A program made the translations under genes and the position numbers. A stretch of 64,000 nucleotides of DNA from Vreelandella nanhaiensis. GTDB lineage: Bacteria; Pseudomonadota; Gammaproteobacteria; Pseudomonadales; Halomonadaceae. This document shows positions 46,272-54,978 of this stretch, piece by piece. The stretch spans positions 62,134 through 126,133 of the forward strand of contig NZ_RZHF01000028.1 in the NCBI RefSeq assembly GCF_003990185.1, read 5' to 3'. Position 1 is the first letter of the stretch. Each line of letters starts with the position of its first letter. The notes under the pieces are model-generated. The model made no database searches and had not been told where the DNA came from. It was given only the letters and a program-made list of their open reading frames with translations.

Positions 46272-47161
46272 TGAAGCGTATTGGTTTTATCGGCTTGGGA
46301 TTGATGGGTGCCAACATCGCCCGCAATATCATGCAGGGGGGCTACCCGATGTCGGTGTTTGACCCGCGCCAAGAAAGCCTCGCGCCGCTTCTGGAGCAGG
46401 GCGCTCAGGCGGTGGACTCGCCCAAGGCGCTGGCAGAATGCTCCGATATCGTGTTTATCTGCGTACCCGGCGCCCCGCAGGTCGAGGCAATCGTAGAAGG
46501 TGAGAAAGGACTGGCACTGGGCGCTCACGAAGGGCTCGTCATTGTCGACTGCTCGACGTCCGACCCAACCTTGACTCGGCGTTTGAATGAAGCGCTCGCT
46601 ACCAAAGGGGTGACCTTTATGGACGCCGCTCTTGGAGGCACGCCCACCCAGGCGGAGTCCGGCCAGCTTCAGGCAATTGTCGGTGCCGATGAAGCCACGC
46701 TTGAAGCCGTGCGTCCGGTGTTAGAATGCTGGGCGGGCAAAATTTTGCATGTCGGTCCGGCAGGCGCTGGACATACCATGAAACTACTTAACCAGTTTTT
46801 GGCCATGGGCTACGGCGCGATTTATTCTGAAGCGTTGACCATCGGAGCCAAGGCGGGCGTAACTCCTACGGTGTTTGACAGCGTCATTCGCGGCAGCCGG
46901 ATGGATAGCGGTTTCTACCAAACGTTTTTCCAGTACGTACTGGAACGCGATCGTAATGCACACCGTTTTTCGCTGGCCAATGCCGGTAAAGACATTCGCT
47001 ATGTCGCCAACCTCGCCGATGACTTGGAGGTGCAGGCGGGGGTAGCCCACGCCATTAAAGACTTGTACGCAAGTGCCTTGGATGAAGGTGCCGGCGAAAG
47101 CTTTGTGCCCGAACTTTCCGATATTGTCGCCAAGCGTCACGGCGTCTCCTTCTCATCCTGA
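46271..47161 (+). CDS. NAD(P)-dependent beta-hydroxyacid dehydrogenase (LtnD/GarR-like)
   Basis: 296 residues of the 3-hydroxyisobutyrate dehydrogenase family. The cofactor loop is GFIGLGLMGANIA with Asp in VFDPRQES suggesting NAD. The substrate-binding DAALGGTPTQAESG and the catalytic Lys in GAGHTMKLLNQFLAMGYG are intact. Family members include L-threonate dehydrogenase and tartronate semialdehyde reductase. In this operon it probably oxidises a four-carbon or longer sugar acid ahead of the aldolase or kinase step. The order of steps cannot be fixed from the sequence. Confidence 0.85.
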   Translation: MKRIGFIGLGLMGANIARNIMQGGYPMSVFDPRQESLAPLLEQGAQAVDSPKALAECSDIVFICVPGAPQVEAIVEGEKGLALGAHEGLVIVDCSTSDPTLTRRLNEALATKGVTFMDAALGGTPTQAESGQLQAIVGADEATLEAVRPVLECWAGKILHVGPAGAGHTMKLLNQFLAMGYGAIYSEALTIGAKAGVTPTVFDSVIRGSRMDSGFYQTFFQYVLERDRNAHRFSLANAGKDIRYVANLADDLEVQAGVAHAIKDLYASALDEGAGESFVPELSDIVAKRHGVSFSS

Positions 47162-47195
47162 TAAGGGAACTTTGATACCGCCTTAAGGAGCAACA

Positions 47196-47966
47196 ATGAA
47201 AGTCGCCAAGCGTCGCAGTGCCATGTTAGAGGCGGTCCACAGCGGGATTACCGATGTGGAGACGCTTTGCGAGCGTTTTAATATCTCTGAGGCGACCGTT
47301 CGGCGAGACTTAGCATCGTTGGCCGACGAGGGATACATCGTGCGCACCTACGGCGGTGCCGCGGCGGTGGTAGGCAAGCGCGAGCCCGAACTTTCTCTTG
47401 TCCAGCGCCAGCACGAGCGTGGCGACATCAAAGCGCATCTGGCGCTTGCTGCGCTTGGCCATATTGAGGATGGCGATACGTTGCTGCTCGACGGTGGATC
47501 CACCACCACGGCTCTAGCCAAGCTCTTGGGGCAGCGTCGCGGGCTTCATGTGTTTACCAATAATCTAGCTGCACTGCCCGTCCTGGCCGCAATCCAGGAC
47601 TGCAAGGTGACATTTCTGGGTGGAGATCTGCGCGCAGCCAGTATGACGACCTACGGGGTGACGGCTCAGGCGGCGCTTGAGCGTTTGTCGGTGAACAAGC
47701 TATTCATGAGCGCCGACGGCGTGGTGGCGGATTTGGGGCTCTGCGAGGCGAGTGCCGAGCAGGCCTATCTGAAAGAGATGATGATTCGGCGCGCGCTTCA
47801 CGTAGTCGTGTTGGCCGACTCCAGTAAGCTTGGCAACGCTCGTCAGCAGCATTGGACTCCCATACTGAGCCAATGGACGCTGATCACCGATGATCAGGCC
47901 GGCGACGACAGGCTCGAAGCGTTCAAGCGCCGCCGCGCGGTCACCCTTGAAGTGGTCAAGATCTAG
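47196..47966 (+). CDS. DeoR/GlpR-family transcriptional regulator
   Basis: 256 residues. The N-terminal DeoR helix-turn-helix reads LCERFNISEATVRRDLASLA followed by VRTYGGA. The C-terminal sugar-phosphate-binding domain has LLDGGSTTTALAKLL, TNNLAALPVLA and FLGGDLR, and ADSSKLG near the end. DeoR regulators are usually repressors released by a phosphorylated sugar intermediate, here plausibly the kinase product. It probably controls both operons through the repeated TGATCG sites in 42741-43052. Confidence 0.88.
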   Translation: MKVAKRRSAMLEAVHSGITDVETLCERFNISEATVRRDLASLADEGYIVRTYGGAAAVVGKREPELSLVQRQHERGDIKAHLALAALGHIEDGDTLLLDGGSTTTALAKLLGQRRGLHVFTNNLAALPVLAAIQDCKVTFLGGDLRAASMTTYGVTAQAALERLSVNKLFMSADGVVADLGLCEASAEQAYLKEMMIRRALHVVVLADSSKLGNARQQHWTPILSQWTLITDDQAGDDRLEAFKRRRAVTLEVVKI

Positions 47967-47994
47967 TTTATGGACTAACTTGGGAAGTCGATTC

Positions 47995-48663
47995 ATGCAT
48001 GTATTAGTGACAGGGTGCAGCTCGGGTATTGGTTTGGCGATATGCCGGTACCTGCTTGAGCAGGGCCTGACGGTGACCGGTCTTTCAAGACGCTTGCCGC
48101 CCATTGATAACAAGCGTTTTCACTGGGTAGGCACCGACCTGAGCGCGCTTGCCTTTACTCCGCTCGAGCTTGAAGCAAGCAGTTTTGACGCCCTCGTTCA
48201 TGCCGCCGGTGTCATGCATACGGGCGATATCCAGGCGTATGAACATGAACTTGCCCAGCAAATGTGGCGGCTGCACGTCGATGCGCCAGCACTACTGGTT
48301 AAAAAGCTTCTTGCTGAGCAGGCTCCCTTAAAGCGGATTATCCTGATTGGTAGTCGAACCCAGCAAGGGGCATTGGGCAAAAGTGCTTACGCTGCCTCTA
48401 AAGCGGCCCAGCAGGGGCTGGTACGCTCTTGGGCCCTGGAGCTTATGGCCGGACAGACCACGGTCAACCTGATTGCCCCCGGCGCTACTCGTACTCCTAT
48501 GCTTGAAGACCCCAATCGCCAAGGTGTTGCACCCAAGCTGCCTCCTATGGGGCGTTTTATTGAACCTGATGAAATTGCCGCCAGTGTCTCATTTCTACTT
48601 AGTGAACAGGCGCGCTCCATTACCGGGCAGACGCTGACAGTTTGTGCAGGTGGCTCGCTCTGA
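47995..48663 (+). CDS. SDR-family oxidoreductase
   Basis: 222 residues starting at MHVLVTGCSSGIGLAICRYL; the frame extends upstream into the regulator gene but without similarity. The cofactor loop is TGCSSGIG, an Arg pair (LSRRLPP) after strand 2 suggests NADP, HAAGV follows, and the catalytic Ser, Tyr and Lys fall in IGSRTQQG and YAASKAA. ITGQTLTVCAGG is the usual SDR end. It is short because the loop after strand 2 is compact. It is the last gene of the catabolic operon and ends 15 bases before the right repeat. The substrate is unknown. Confidence 0.82.
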   Translation: MHVLVTGCSSGIGLAICRYLLEQGLTVTGLSRRLPPIDNKRFHWVGTDLSALAFTPLELEASSFDALVHAAGVMHTGDIQAYEHELAQQMWRLHVDAPALLVKKLLAEQAPLKRIILIGSRTQQGALGKSAYAASKAAQQGLVRSWALELMAGQTTVNLIAPGATRTPMLEDPNRQGVAPKLPPMGRFIEPDEIAASVSFLLSEQARSITGQTLTVCAGGSL

Positions 48664-48671
48664 GGAGCCCC

Positions 48672-49691
48672 TCATAGCGGCGTCTTGCTCGCCTCGCCCG
48701 GGACTTCCCGCACCAGGCGAGGCATCAAAAAGCCTGGCAGGTGGTCGCGTAGCCTGGTAACCAGTGTACGCGCTTCATCATCCGGCACATCAAAGTGCAC
48801 TGCGCCCTTTACCGGATCGAGCACGTGTAGGTAGTAGGGCAGCACGCCCGCCTCAAACAGCCGCTCGGAAAGTGTCGCCAACGTTTCGACACAGTCGTTG
48901 ACGCCACGCAACAGCACGCTTTGATTAAGCAGCGTCACACCTGCTGCTTTTAGCTGGGTGCAGGCATCAATAACCGCTTGATCGATCTCATTGGCGTGGT
49001 TGATATGCAACACCATGACTTTTTGCAGGCGCGTGCCGCCCAGCCAGTCAAGCAGTGCGCTATCCACCCGGTCAGGTATCACCACCGGCAATCGCGTATG
49101 AATACGCAAGCGCTTAAGGTGGGGTATTTTTTCCAGCTCACCCACCAGCCAGGCGAGCTGGCGGTCGTTAGCTGCCAGCGGGTCGCCGCCGGAGAGAATC
49201 GCCTCATGGATAGAGGGATCGTCACGCAGGTATTGCAGCGCGTCCTGCCACTGTGCGCGCGAAGGCGAGTTTTCGTTATAGGGGAAGTGACGGCGAAAGC
49301 AGTAGCGGCAGTTAACGGCGCAGGTAGGGCTTGCGATCAGCAGCACTCGTCCTGCGTATTTATGAATTAGCCCTTTGGCTGGCTGGTGGCTCGCTTCTTC
49401 TAACGGGTCGGTCACGTAGCCGGCGGGCGACAGGGTTTCATCGCCTAACGGCAATACTTGGCGCAGCAGCGGGTCGGCTGGATCGTTATAGGCGATTCTA
49501 GACAGGTATGCCTCGGGCACGCGCACCTCGAATAGCCCGTGGCCTGTATGCGCGCCGGTTAACCACTGCGCATCAAGCCCCAGGCGCTTGCAGAGTATGC
49601 TTGGGTCACGAATGGCATGGGAAAGCTGTTGCTGCCACGAGCGGCGCTGCGCTGCGCTTACGCGCTCGTGATTATCCGAGGCAACGATCAT
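48672..49691 (-). CDS. epmB: EF-P beta-lysylation protein EpmB (lysine 2,3-aminomutase family)
   Basis: 339 residues starting at MIVASDNHERV, with AGGAGAACATT before the ATG. This radical SAM enzyme has the cluster motif CAVNCRYCFRRHFPY and the PLP/SAM landmarks LSGGDPLA and RIHTRLPVV. It converts (S)-alpha-lysine to (R)-beta-lysine for EpmA, which attaches it to EF-P. It is divergent from efp. Its last 16 codons contain the right copy of the 45-bp repeat, and REVPGEASKTPL corresponds to the conserved family C-terminus, so the gene was left intact by the insertion. Confidence 0.93.
   Translation of the reverse strand: MIVASDNHERVSAAQRRSWQQQLSHAIRDPSILCKRLGLDAQWLTGAHTGHGLFEVRVPEAYLSRIAYNDPADPLLRQVLPLGDETLSPAGYVTDPLEEASHQPAKGLIHKYAGRVLLIASPTCAVNCRYCFRRHFPYNENSPSRAQWQDALQYLRDDPSIHEAILSGGDPLAANDRQLAWLVGELEKIPHLKRLRIHTRLPVVIPDRVDSALLDWLGGTRLQKVMVLHINHANEIDQAVIDACTQLKAAGVTLLNQSVLLRGVNDCVETLATLSERLFEAGVLPYYLHVLDPVKGAVHFDVPDDEARTLVTRLRDHLPGFLMPRLVREVPGEASKTPL
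48679..48723. repeat. Right 45-bp direct repeat within the end of epmB
   Basis: Identical to 37691-37735. It covers all but the last few bases of the terminal 16 codons of epmB. Identity stops at the last three codons (CCG CTA TGA here, CCA CTT TAG in the left copy), which still encode the same residues, and at codon Met-Pro on the other side. Confidence 0.9.
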
Positions 49692-49844
49692 AATGTTCTC
49701 CTGCAAAAAAGCCCTCCTTCGGGTTATCATGCGCGCACTTATTGAACGATGCGATGTGGACAATGCTATGTACATCACGGCGAAGCATACCCTCGCGCAT
49801 CGGCTACAGTAATCAATAACTGAAATAGATCACTGAGAGGCAAC

Positions 49845-50411
49845 ATGGCTAACTATTCTACCAATGAATTCAAAGGCGGTTTAAAAGTAATGCTCGACGG
49901 CGATCCTTGCTCGATCGTCGAGAACGAATTGGTCAAGCCGGGCAAGGGCCAAGCGTTCAATCGCGTTAAGCTGCGTAATCTCATGACCGGTCGCGTGGGC
50001 GAGCGTACTTTCAAGTCCGGCGATTCGCTGGAAGGCGCTGATGTCATGGATCTGGAGATGGAATATCTCTATACCGACGGTGACATGTGGCACTTCATGA
50101 AGACCGATGGCTCCTTCGAGCAGTACGCGGTAGAAAAGAAAGCCTTGGGCGATACTGAAAAATGGCTCAAGGAGCAGGTGCCTTATACCATTACCCTGTG
50201 GAACGACAAGGCAATCTCCGTTACGCCGCCGAACTTCATTGAGCTGGAAGTTGTGGAAACGGATCCGGGCCTTAAAGGTGACACTGCCCAGGGCGGCTCC
50301 AAGCCGGCAACGCTTTCGTCTGGTGCCGTGGTGCGTGTACCGTTGTTCATCAACCAAGGTGAAGTACTGAAAATCGATACCCGTTCAGGCGAGTACGTTT
50401 CCCGCGCCTAA
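49845..50411 (+). CDS. efp: Elongation factor P
   Basis: 188 residues, the standard length. The modified Lys is residue 34 in [15 protein letters not shown], the form recognised by EpmA. KN domain I and two OB-like domains follow, ending [20 protein letters not shown] relieves ribosome stalling at polyproline stretches. It lies between epmB (divergent) and epmA (downstream), so the factor and both modifying enzymes are clustered. A terminator follows before epmA. Confidence 0.96.
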   Translation: MANYSTNEFKGGLKVMLDGDPCSIVENELVKPGKGQAFNRVKLRNLMTGRVGERTFKSGDSLEGADVMDLEMEYLYTDGDMWHFMKTDGSFEQYAVEKKALGDTEKWLKEQVPYTITLWNDKAISVTPPNFIELEVVETDPGLKGDTAQGGSKPATLSSGAVVRVPLFINQGEVLKIDTRSGEYVSRA

Positions 50412-50481
50412 TACGCACCGAAACAAGTGCGTAGCCTTGCTGTATTAACTATGCGCTCAATGGCACGTGTACTACCTTATT

Positions 50482-50505
50482 GCCACGCATTTGCGTGGCT
50501 TTTAT
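50482..50505 (+). terminator. Rho-independent terminator between efp and epmA
   Basis: GCCACGC (50482-50488) pairs with GCGTGGC (50493-50499) around ATTT, followed by TTTTATTTTA. The ribosome binding site of epmA follows closely, so some read-through is likely. Confidence 0.85.
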
Positions 50506-50523
50506 TTTATCTAAGGAGCGGTG

Positions 50524-51504
50524 ATGGCCACTGACTGGCGACCCAGTGCGGAAATCGCAACACTACGTGAGCGTGCTCGTTTGCTTGCCAGCGTGAGGGC
50601 TTTTTTTGCCAGGCGCGATGTCCTTGAGGTGGAAACGCCAGTGCTGGGGCAGGGAGGCAGCACCGATGTGCATCTGGTGTCGCTTTCCACCCAGGCCCGC
50701 ACCGACAAGGGGCAGCGGCGGCTATGGCTGCAAACCTCGCCTGAATTTCATATGAAGCGCCTGTTGGCGGCCGGCAGCGGACCCATCTTTCAACTCGCGA
50801 GAAGCTTTCGTGATGGCGAGATAGGCGCGCGGCACAACATTGAATTCACCATGCTCGAGTGGTATCGGCCAGGGTTTTCACTGGATGAGCTGATTAATGA
50901 GACGACCGCGTTGGTGGCAGCTCTCGTACCTTCCTTTACTGGGCCAGTCGTGCACTACCGCTATCGTGAGCTGTTTCACACCTATCTGGCGGTTGACCCC
51001 TTTACCACATCGCTTGAAAAGCTACGCACTCTGGCGGCTGAACAAGGTCAGATGCCTGCAGGCACGCTTGCCAAGGAGCGCCGAGAAACCTGTCTGGATT
51101 TGCTGATGAGCATGGTGATTGAGCCGCAGTTGGGTCGGGATGAGTTAAGTGTCGTGATGGATTACCCGGCAAGCCAGGCGGCATTGGCGCGTCGGCATCA
51201 GGATGCCGATGGCGAATGGGTGGCGTCACGCTTCGAGCTTTATCTGGAAGGAATTGAGCTGGCCAACGGCTATCATGAACTGACCGACGCTGACGAACAG
51301 CGTGCCCGGTTTAGCGAGGATAATGCCGAGCGTCGTCGCCTGGGATTACCTGAAGTCGATATAGATGAGCGCCTACTGGCGGCCCTTGAGCACGGCATGC
51401 CGGAAGGCGCGGGTGTAGCGCTGGGCGTGGATCGCCTGATTCAACTGGCGTTAGGCAAGGCACGCCTTGAAGACGTGCTCGCCTTTGCCACGCCTAATTG
51501 CTAG
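50524..51504 (+). CDS. epmA: EF-P--(R)-beta-lysine ligase EpmA (GenX/PoxA)
   Basis: 326 residues. It is a class II lysyl-tRNA synthetase catalytic core without the anticodon-binding domain. Motif 2 is in [20 protein letters not shown] and motif 3 in [15 protein letters not shown]. The ATG at 50524 is preferred over GTG 50521 because AAGGAG ends six bases before it. EpmA attaches beta-lysine from EpmB to EF-P Lys34. Its stop overlaps the convergent psd stop in CTAG. Confidence 0.94.
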   Translation: MATDWRPSAEIATLRERARLLASVRAFFARRDVLEVETPVLGQGGSTDVHLVSLSTQARTDKGQRRLWLQTSPEFHMKRLLAAGSGPIFQLARSFRDGEIGARHNIEFTMLEWYRPGFSLDELINETTALVAALVPSFTGPVVHYRYRELFHTYLAVDPFTTSLEKLRTLAAEQGQMPAGTLAKERRETCLDLLMSMVIEPQLGRDELSVVMDYPASQAALARRHQDADGEWVASRFELYLEGIELANGYHELTDADEQRARFSEDNAERRRLGLPEVDIDERLLAALEHGMPEGAGVALGVDRLIQLALGKARLEDVLAFATPNC

Positions 51505-52361
51505 GGCTGAACGACGTCAAGATTGCGTGAAAAGTCGCCTAGGGTTTGACCCATACTGACCATGGTTTCCGGCGGGTAGTCTTCAAACGTGACCGGGTTG
51601 GCGAAGCACATCACCACGGTAGAGCCGAGCTTGAACAGGCCCATTTCCTCACCACGCTCAAGGGTGATGGGCTGATCAAAGCGCGTGCGCTGGGGCACGC
51701 CTGCAAGTGGTGTGACCTGGCCAGACCAGACCGTTTCGATAGCGGCGACTACCATGGCGCCTACCAGCACCATAGCAAACGATCCATGGGGGCTATCGAA
51801 AATGCACACCAGGCGCTCGTTGCGGGCGAACAGATTAGGAACGTAGCTGGCCGTGGCCTTGTTCACCGAAAAGATTCGTCCGGGTACATAGATCATTTCG
51901 CGTAGCGTGCCGGTCATGGGCATATGCACGCGGTGGTAGTCTCGCGGCGAAAGGTAGACAGTCGCGAAGCTGCCGTTCATGAATTCGTGCGCCAGGGCAG
52001 CATCCCCACCCAGCAGTGACTGCGCCGAATAAAGATGTCCCTTAGCCTGTACCAGCTGGCCTTTTTCCAGGCGGCCATGGCGTGACAGCGAACCGTCTGT
52101 CGGGCTGAGGATGCCTTCGCCTAAAGGGCGCGCATCGGCTTTTAATACGCGGGTGAAAAACGCATTGAAATTGGCGTAGGCCGTTGGGTCGGGCTCCAGC
52201 GCCTGGCTCATGTCAACGTTGAAGCGCTTGATGAACATCTTGATAAGCGCATTTTTCAGCCACGGCACTTCGCTACGCGCAAAATAGCCGGTCAGGCGTG
52301 AGATCGCATGATGGGGAAGCGGATACTGAATTAATGAAAAAACTTTTTGAGGTAGTGTCAC
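51501..52361 (-). CDS. psd: Phosphatidylserine decarboxylase
   Basis: 286 residues. The self-cleavage site that forms the pyruvoyl group is LGST in [12 protein letters not shown]. The family motifs [13 protein letters not shown] and FARNERLV are present. It makes phosphatidylethanolamine in the inner membrane as the proenzyme splits into alpha and beta chains. It follows the rhodanese and rsgA genes on the same strand, the usual gammaproteobacterial order. Confidence 0.94.
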   Translation of the reverse strand: MTLPQKVFSLIQYPLPHHAISRLTGYFARSEVPWLKNALIKMFIKRFNVDMSQALEPDPTAYANFNAFFTRVLKADARPLGEGILSPTDGSLSRHGRLEKGQLVQAKGHLYSAQSLLGGDAALAHEFMNGSFATVYLSPRDYHRVHMPMTGTLREMIYVPGRIFSVNKATASYVPNLFARNERLVCIFDSPHGSFAMVLVGAMVVAAIETVWSGQVTPLAGVPQRTRFDQPITLERGEEMGLFKLGSTVVMCFANPVTFEDYPPETMVSMGQTLGDFSRNLDVVQP

Positions 52362-52402
52362 GTTAATTACTTTTCACAGTAGTAAACCCTGGAAAGGGAA
52401 GG

Positions 52403-53245
52403 TTACTTTTCAATCGGCGTATCGTCGCGGTTGCCCCACTCGCCCCACGAGCCCGCATAACCGCGGATATTGAACCCGAGCGCCTTACCCACAAGCCAGG
52501 TAAAGCTGCTGCGGTGGTGGCTCTGGCAGTGGGTAGCGATCTCCATATCTGGCGTCAGGCCTATGGCCTCAAGCTCGGTGATCAGTTCGGCATAGTCGCG
52601 AATACGCAGCGCACGATTTCGGTCCATGGCGTTCAGCCAATCCATGTTCACCGCACCGGGAATGTGGCCAAGGTGTTTGTTGTTGCCTTTCTCGCCATTG
52701 TACTCACCCGGCGAGCGCGCGTCCCAAACCGCAAACTGCCTGTCGTCCAGCTTCTGCTTGATTTCGTCACAGGTAATCAGCGTATTGGGGTTGAGTATTT
52801 CGGCGTGGTACTCGCTTGGCGTGGGCAGGGTCTGCTCGGTGCTCTCTTCAAGACCTTCGTCGCGCCAGGCGTGAATCCCGCCGTTCAGGTAGGAATAGCG
52901 GGTATGGCCAATCAAGTCCAGGGTCCAGAGAAGCCGTGCCGCCCAGCCGCCGCCTTCATCATCATAGGCCACCACATGGGTGTTGCGGGTAAGCCCCAGC
53001 GCACTGAAAAGCTTGGTTAAAAACGCGACGTCGGGAACGTCGTTGGGCACCGGACCTTCGCCGCGCATCAGGTAGCGGAAATCCAGAAACACCGCGCCTG
53101 GCACATGACCCTGGCGGTAGCTATCTGGATTCACAGGTATGTCAATGATCAGCAGCTCTGGATTGTTCAGATGGCTTTGCAGCTGCGCTGGCTCAACAAT
53201 CAGCGGTAGAAGATTTGATTCAGACGATGGGTGCTGGGTACTCAT
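52403..53245 (-). CDS. Thiosulfate sulfurtransferase (two-domain rhodanese)
   Basis: 280 residues with two rhodanese domains. The catalytic Cys is in THCQSHHRSS in the second domain, close to the CQTHHRS loop of Azotobacter RhdA. HVPGAVFLDFRYL and GHIPGAVNMDWL mark the paired domains. The start at MSTQHPSSES has AAGGAG seven bases upstream. It transfers sulfane sulfur, probably from thiosulfate to cyanide or thiols. It is between rsgA and psd in one transcript. Confidence 0.9.
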   Translation of the reverse strand: MSTQHPSSESNLLPLIVEPAQLQSHLNNPELLIIDIPVNPDSYRQGHVPGAVFLDFRYLMRGEGPVPNDVPDVAFLTKLFSALGLTRNTHVVAYDDEGGGWAARLLWTLDLIGHTRYSYLNGGIHAWRDEGLEESTEQTLPTPSEYHAEILNPNTLITCDEIKQKLDDRQFAVWDARSPGEYNGEKGNNKHLGHIPGAVNMDWLNAMDRNRALRIRDYAELITELEAIGLTPDMEIATHCQSHHRSSFTWLVGKALGFNIRGYAGSWGEWGNRDDTPIEK

Positions 53246-53263
53246 GGACAGCTCCTTTAACAA

Positions 53264-54283
53264 TCAAGCATCTAGGCTATCGAGAATCCGTCGATAGCTG
53301 GCAAAGCGTTCTGGGTGAATCTTGCCTGTCTCAACCGCTTCAAGTAAAGCACAGCCCGGCTCTTCACGATGGCGACAGTCGCGAAAGCGGCAGTAGCCAA
53401 TGAACGGTCGAAACTCGATAAAGCCATCGGTCACTTCCTGCTCGGTCAAGTGGACCAGGCCAAACTCGCGGATGCCGGGGGAGTCGATCAGCTCGCCATC
53501 GGTGACTTCGTCACGGTTCATGGTGTAGAGCCGGGCGGTAGTGGTGGTATGGGTGCCCTTGCGCGAATCTTCGGAAAGCGCGCCGATACGTAGTGACTCA
53601 TCGGGCAGTAGCAGGTCAATCAGGGAGGATTTGCCTACGCCACTTTGGCCCACAAAAACCGAGGTGCGGCCCTCAAGCTGCTGGCGCAAGGGGGTAAGCC
53701 CTTCTTCATTGGCTGTGGTGGTACGCACCACAGGGTAGCCCAGCGCACGGTAGCGCTCAAGTAGCTTGCCAAGCTCCCCGCCATCTTCTGGCAGCAGGTC
53801 GATTTTATTGAGCACCAATACTGGCGCAATACCGGTGGCCTCGGCAGCGACCAGATAACGGTCAATCAGATTGGGGTGCGGCGCCGGCTCAACGGCAAAT
53901 ACAATCAAAATCTGGTCTATATTGGCGGCTACCGGCTTGAGTTGACCGCGCGCATCGGGGCGCTTGAGTACGCTGTCACGCTCTTCGCGGGCCACTACAA
54001 CGCCCGAGCCCTCCTGGCCTGCCCGCCAGATCACCCGGTCGCCGGTGACCATACCCTCTAGATTGGCGCGCAGGTGACAGCGCACCGGGCTGCCCTCGGT
54101 ATTGCGCACTTCGAGCGTACGCCCGAAATGGGCCATCACCCGGCCTGGTTGTTCGGCGCCGTATTCGCCAGCGGCAAGTTTTTCAGCGTCACGTACGTCA
54201 CGCTTTTCAGCGCGGCTTGCACGCTCTGCCTGGACCTTGTCGACTCGCCATTGCTGTTGGCGACTTAATTTACGTTTGCTCAT
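53264..54283 (-). CDS. rsgA: Small ribosomal subunit biogenesis GTPase RsgA
   Basis: 339 residues. It is a circularly permuted GTPase: G4 (LNKIDLL) comes before G1 (GQSGVGKSSLI) and G3 (DSPGIREFG). An N-terminal OB-fold domain and a C-terminal zinc knuckle (CRFRDCRHREEPGCALL) complete the layout. It assists late 30S maturation. It is divergent from orn, as in E. coli. Confidence 0.95.
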   Translation of the reverse strand: MSKRKLSRQQQWRVDKVQAERASRAEKRDVRDAEKLAAGEYGAEQPGRVMAHFGRTLEVRNTEGSPVRCHLRANLEGMVTGDRVIWRAGQEGSGVVVAREERDSVLKRPDARGQLKPVAANIDQILIVFAVEPAPHPNLIDRYLVAAEATGIAPVLVLNKIDLLPEDGGELGKLLERYRALGYPVVRTTTANEEGLTPLRQQLEGRTSVFVGQSGVGKSSLIDLLLPDESLRIGALSEDSRKGTHTTTTARLYTMNRDEVTDGELIDSPGIREFGLVHLTEQEVTDGFIEFRPFIGYCRFRDCRHREEPGCALLEAVETGKIHPERFASYRRILDSLDA

Positions 54284-54370
54284 GACCACCCGATGCTCGG
54301 TACAATGGGGGTAGTGTACCTGTTAACTGACGCCGGGTAACTCGACCCGCTGGCTATCCTGGAGAAAAAC

Positions 54371-54952
54371 ATGAGCAATAGTAACGAACCACGCAGCGAT
54401 CTGCTGGTATGGATTGATCTGGAAATGACCGGTCTGGATCCTGAAAAAGAGCGCATTATCGAAGTGGCAACGCTCGTTACCGATGCGGATTTAAACGTGG
54501 TGGCCGAAGGCCCGGTAATCGCCGTCAAGCAGCCCGATAGCCTGTTGGCGCAGATGGACGAATGGAATCAGAAAACGCATAGCGAGTCCGGGTTGGTTGC
54601 ACGGGTGAAGGCAAGTCAGGCGGATACTGCCAGTGCCGAGCAGCAGACGCTGGATTTCCTGCGTCAGTACGTGGTGCCCGGCTCGTCGCCCATGTGCGGT
54701 AACAGCATCCACCAGGATCGCCGCTTTCTGGAGCGTGAAATGCCTGCGCTGTGGAGGTTTTTTCACTACCGCAACCTTGATGTTTCAAGCGTTAAAGAGC
54801 TTGCCAAGCGCTGGAATCCAGGTGCTTTGGCGGGATTTAGCAAGCGTAACGTGCATCTGGCGATGGACGATATCAAAGAATCGATTGCCGAACTTGCCCA
54901 CTACCGCAACACCTTTTTGCGCGTGGCAGGTGGGCAGGATGAGGAGGAGTAA
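54371..54952 (+). CDS. orn: Oligoribonuclease
   Basis: 193 residues, DEDDh exonuclease. Asp16 and Glu18 lie in [10 protein letters not shown], the second Asp in NSIHQDRRF and the His/Asp pair in [11 protein letters not shown]. It degrades 2-5-mers of RNA and is often essential. It is divergent from rsgA and convergent with queG, 26 bases away. Confidence 0.95.
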   Translation: MSNSNEPRSDLLVWIDLEMTGLDPEKERIIEVATLVTDADLNVVAEGPVIAVKQPDSLLAQMDEWNQKTHSESGLVARVKASQADTASAEQQTLDFLRQYVVPGSSPMCGNSIHQDRRFLEREMPALWRFFHYRNLDVSSVKELAKRWNPGALAGFSKRNVHLAMDDIKESIAELAHYRNTFLRVAGGQDEEE

Positions 54953-54978
54953 AATTAAGTGTCGCTTGCCTTTGAGCG

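Larger units (their letters stand above)
37691..48723. mobile_element. Putative 11-kb genomic island inserted at the 3' end of epmB
   Basis: The segment is bounded by 45-bp identical direct repeats, the right one forming the end of the intact epmB gene and the left one a detached stub of it. The cargo is a self-contained sugar-acid uptake and catabolism cluster with its own DeoR regulator. No integrase, transposase or tRNA is present, so mobility may be past or may rely on enzymes supplied elsewhere. The neighbours on both sides are ordinary chromosomal genes. The boundaries are seen directly; the island interpretation is inference. Confidence 0.65.

Noticed and set aside
37736..48678. Integrase or transposase gene within the putative island
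   Set aside because: All substantial frames were assigned to catabolic, transport or regulatory proteins; none has recombinase motifs.
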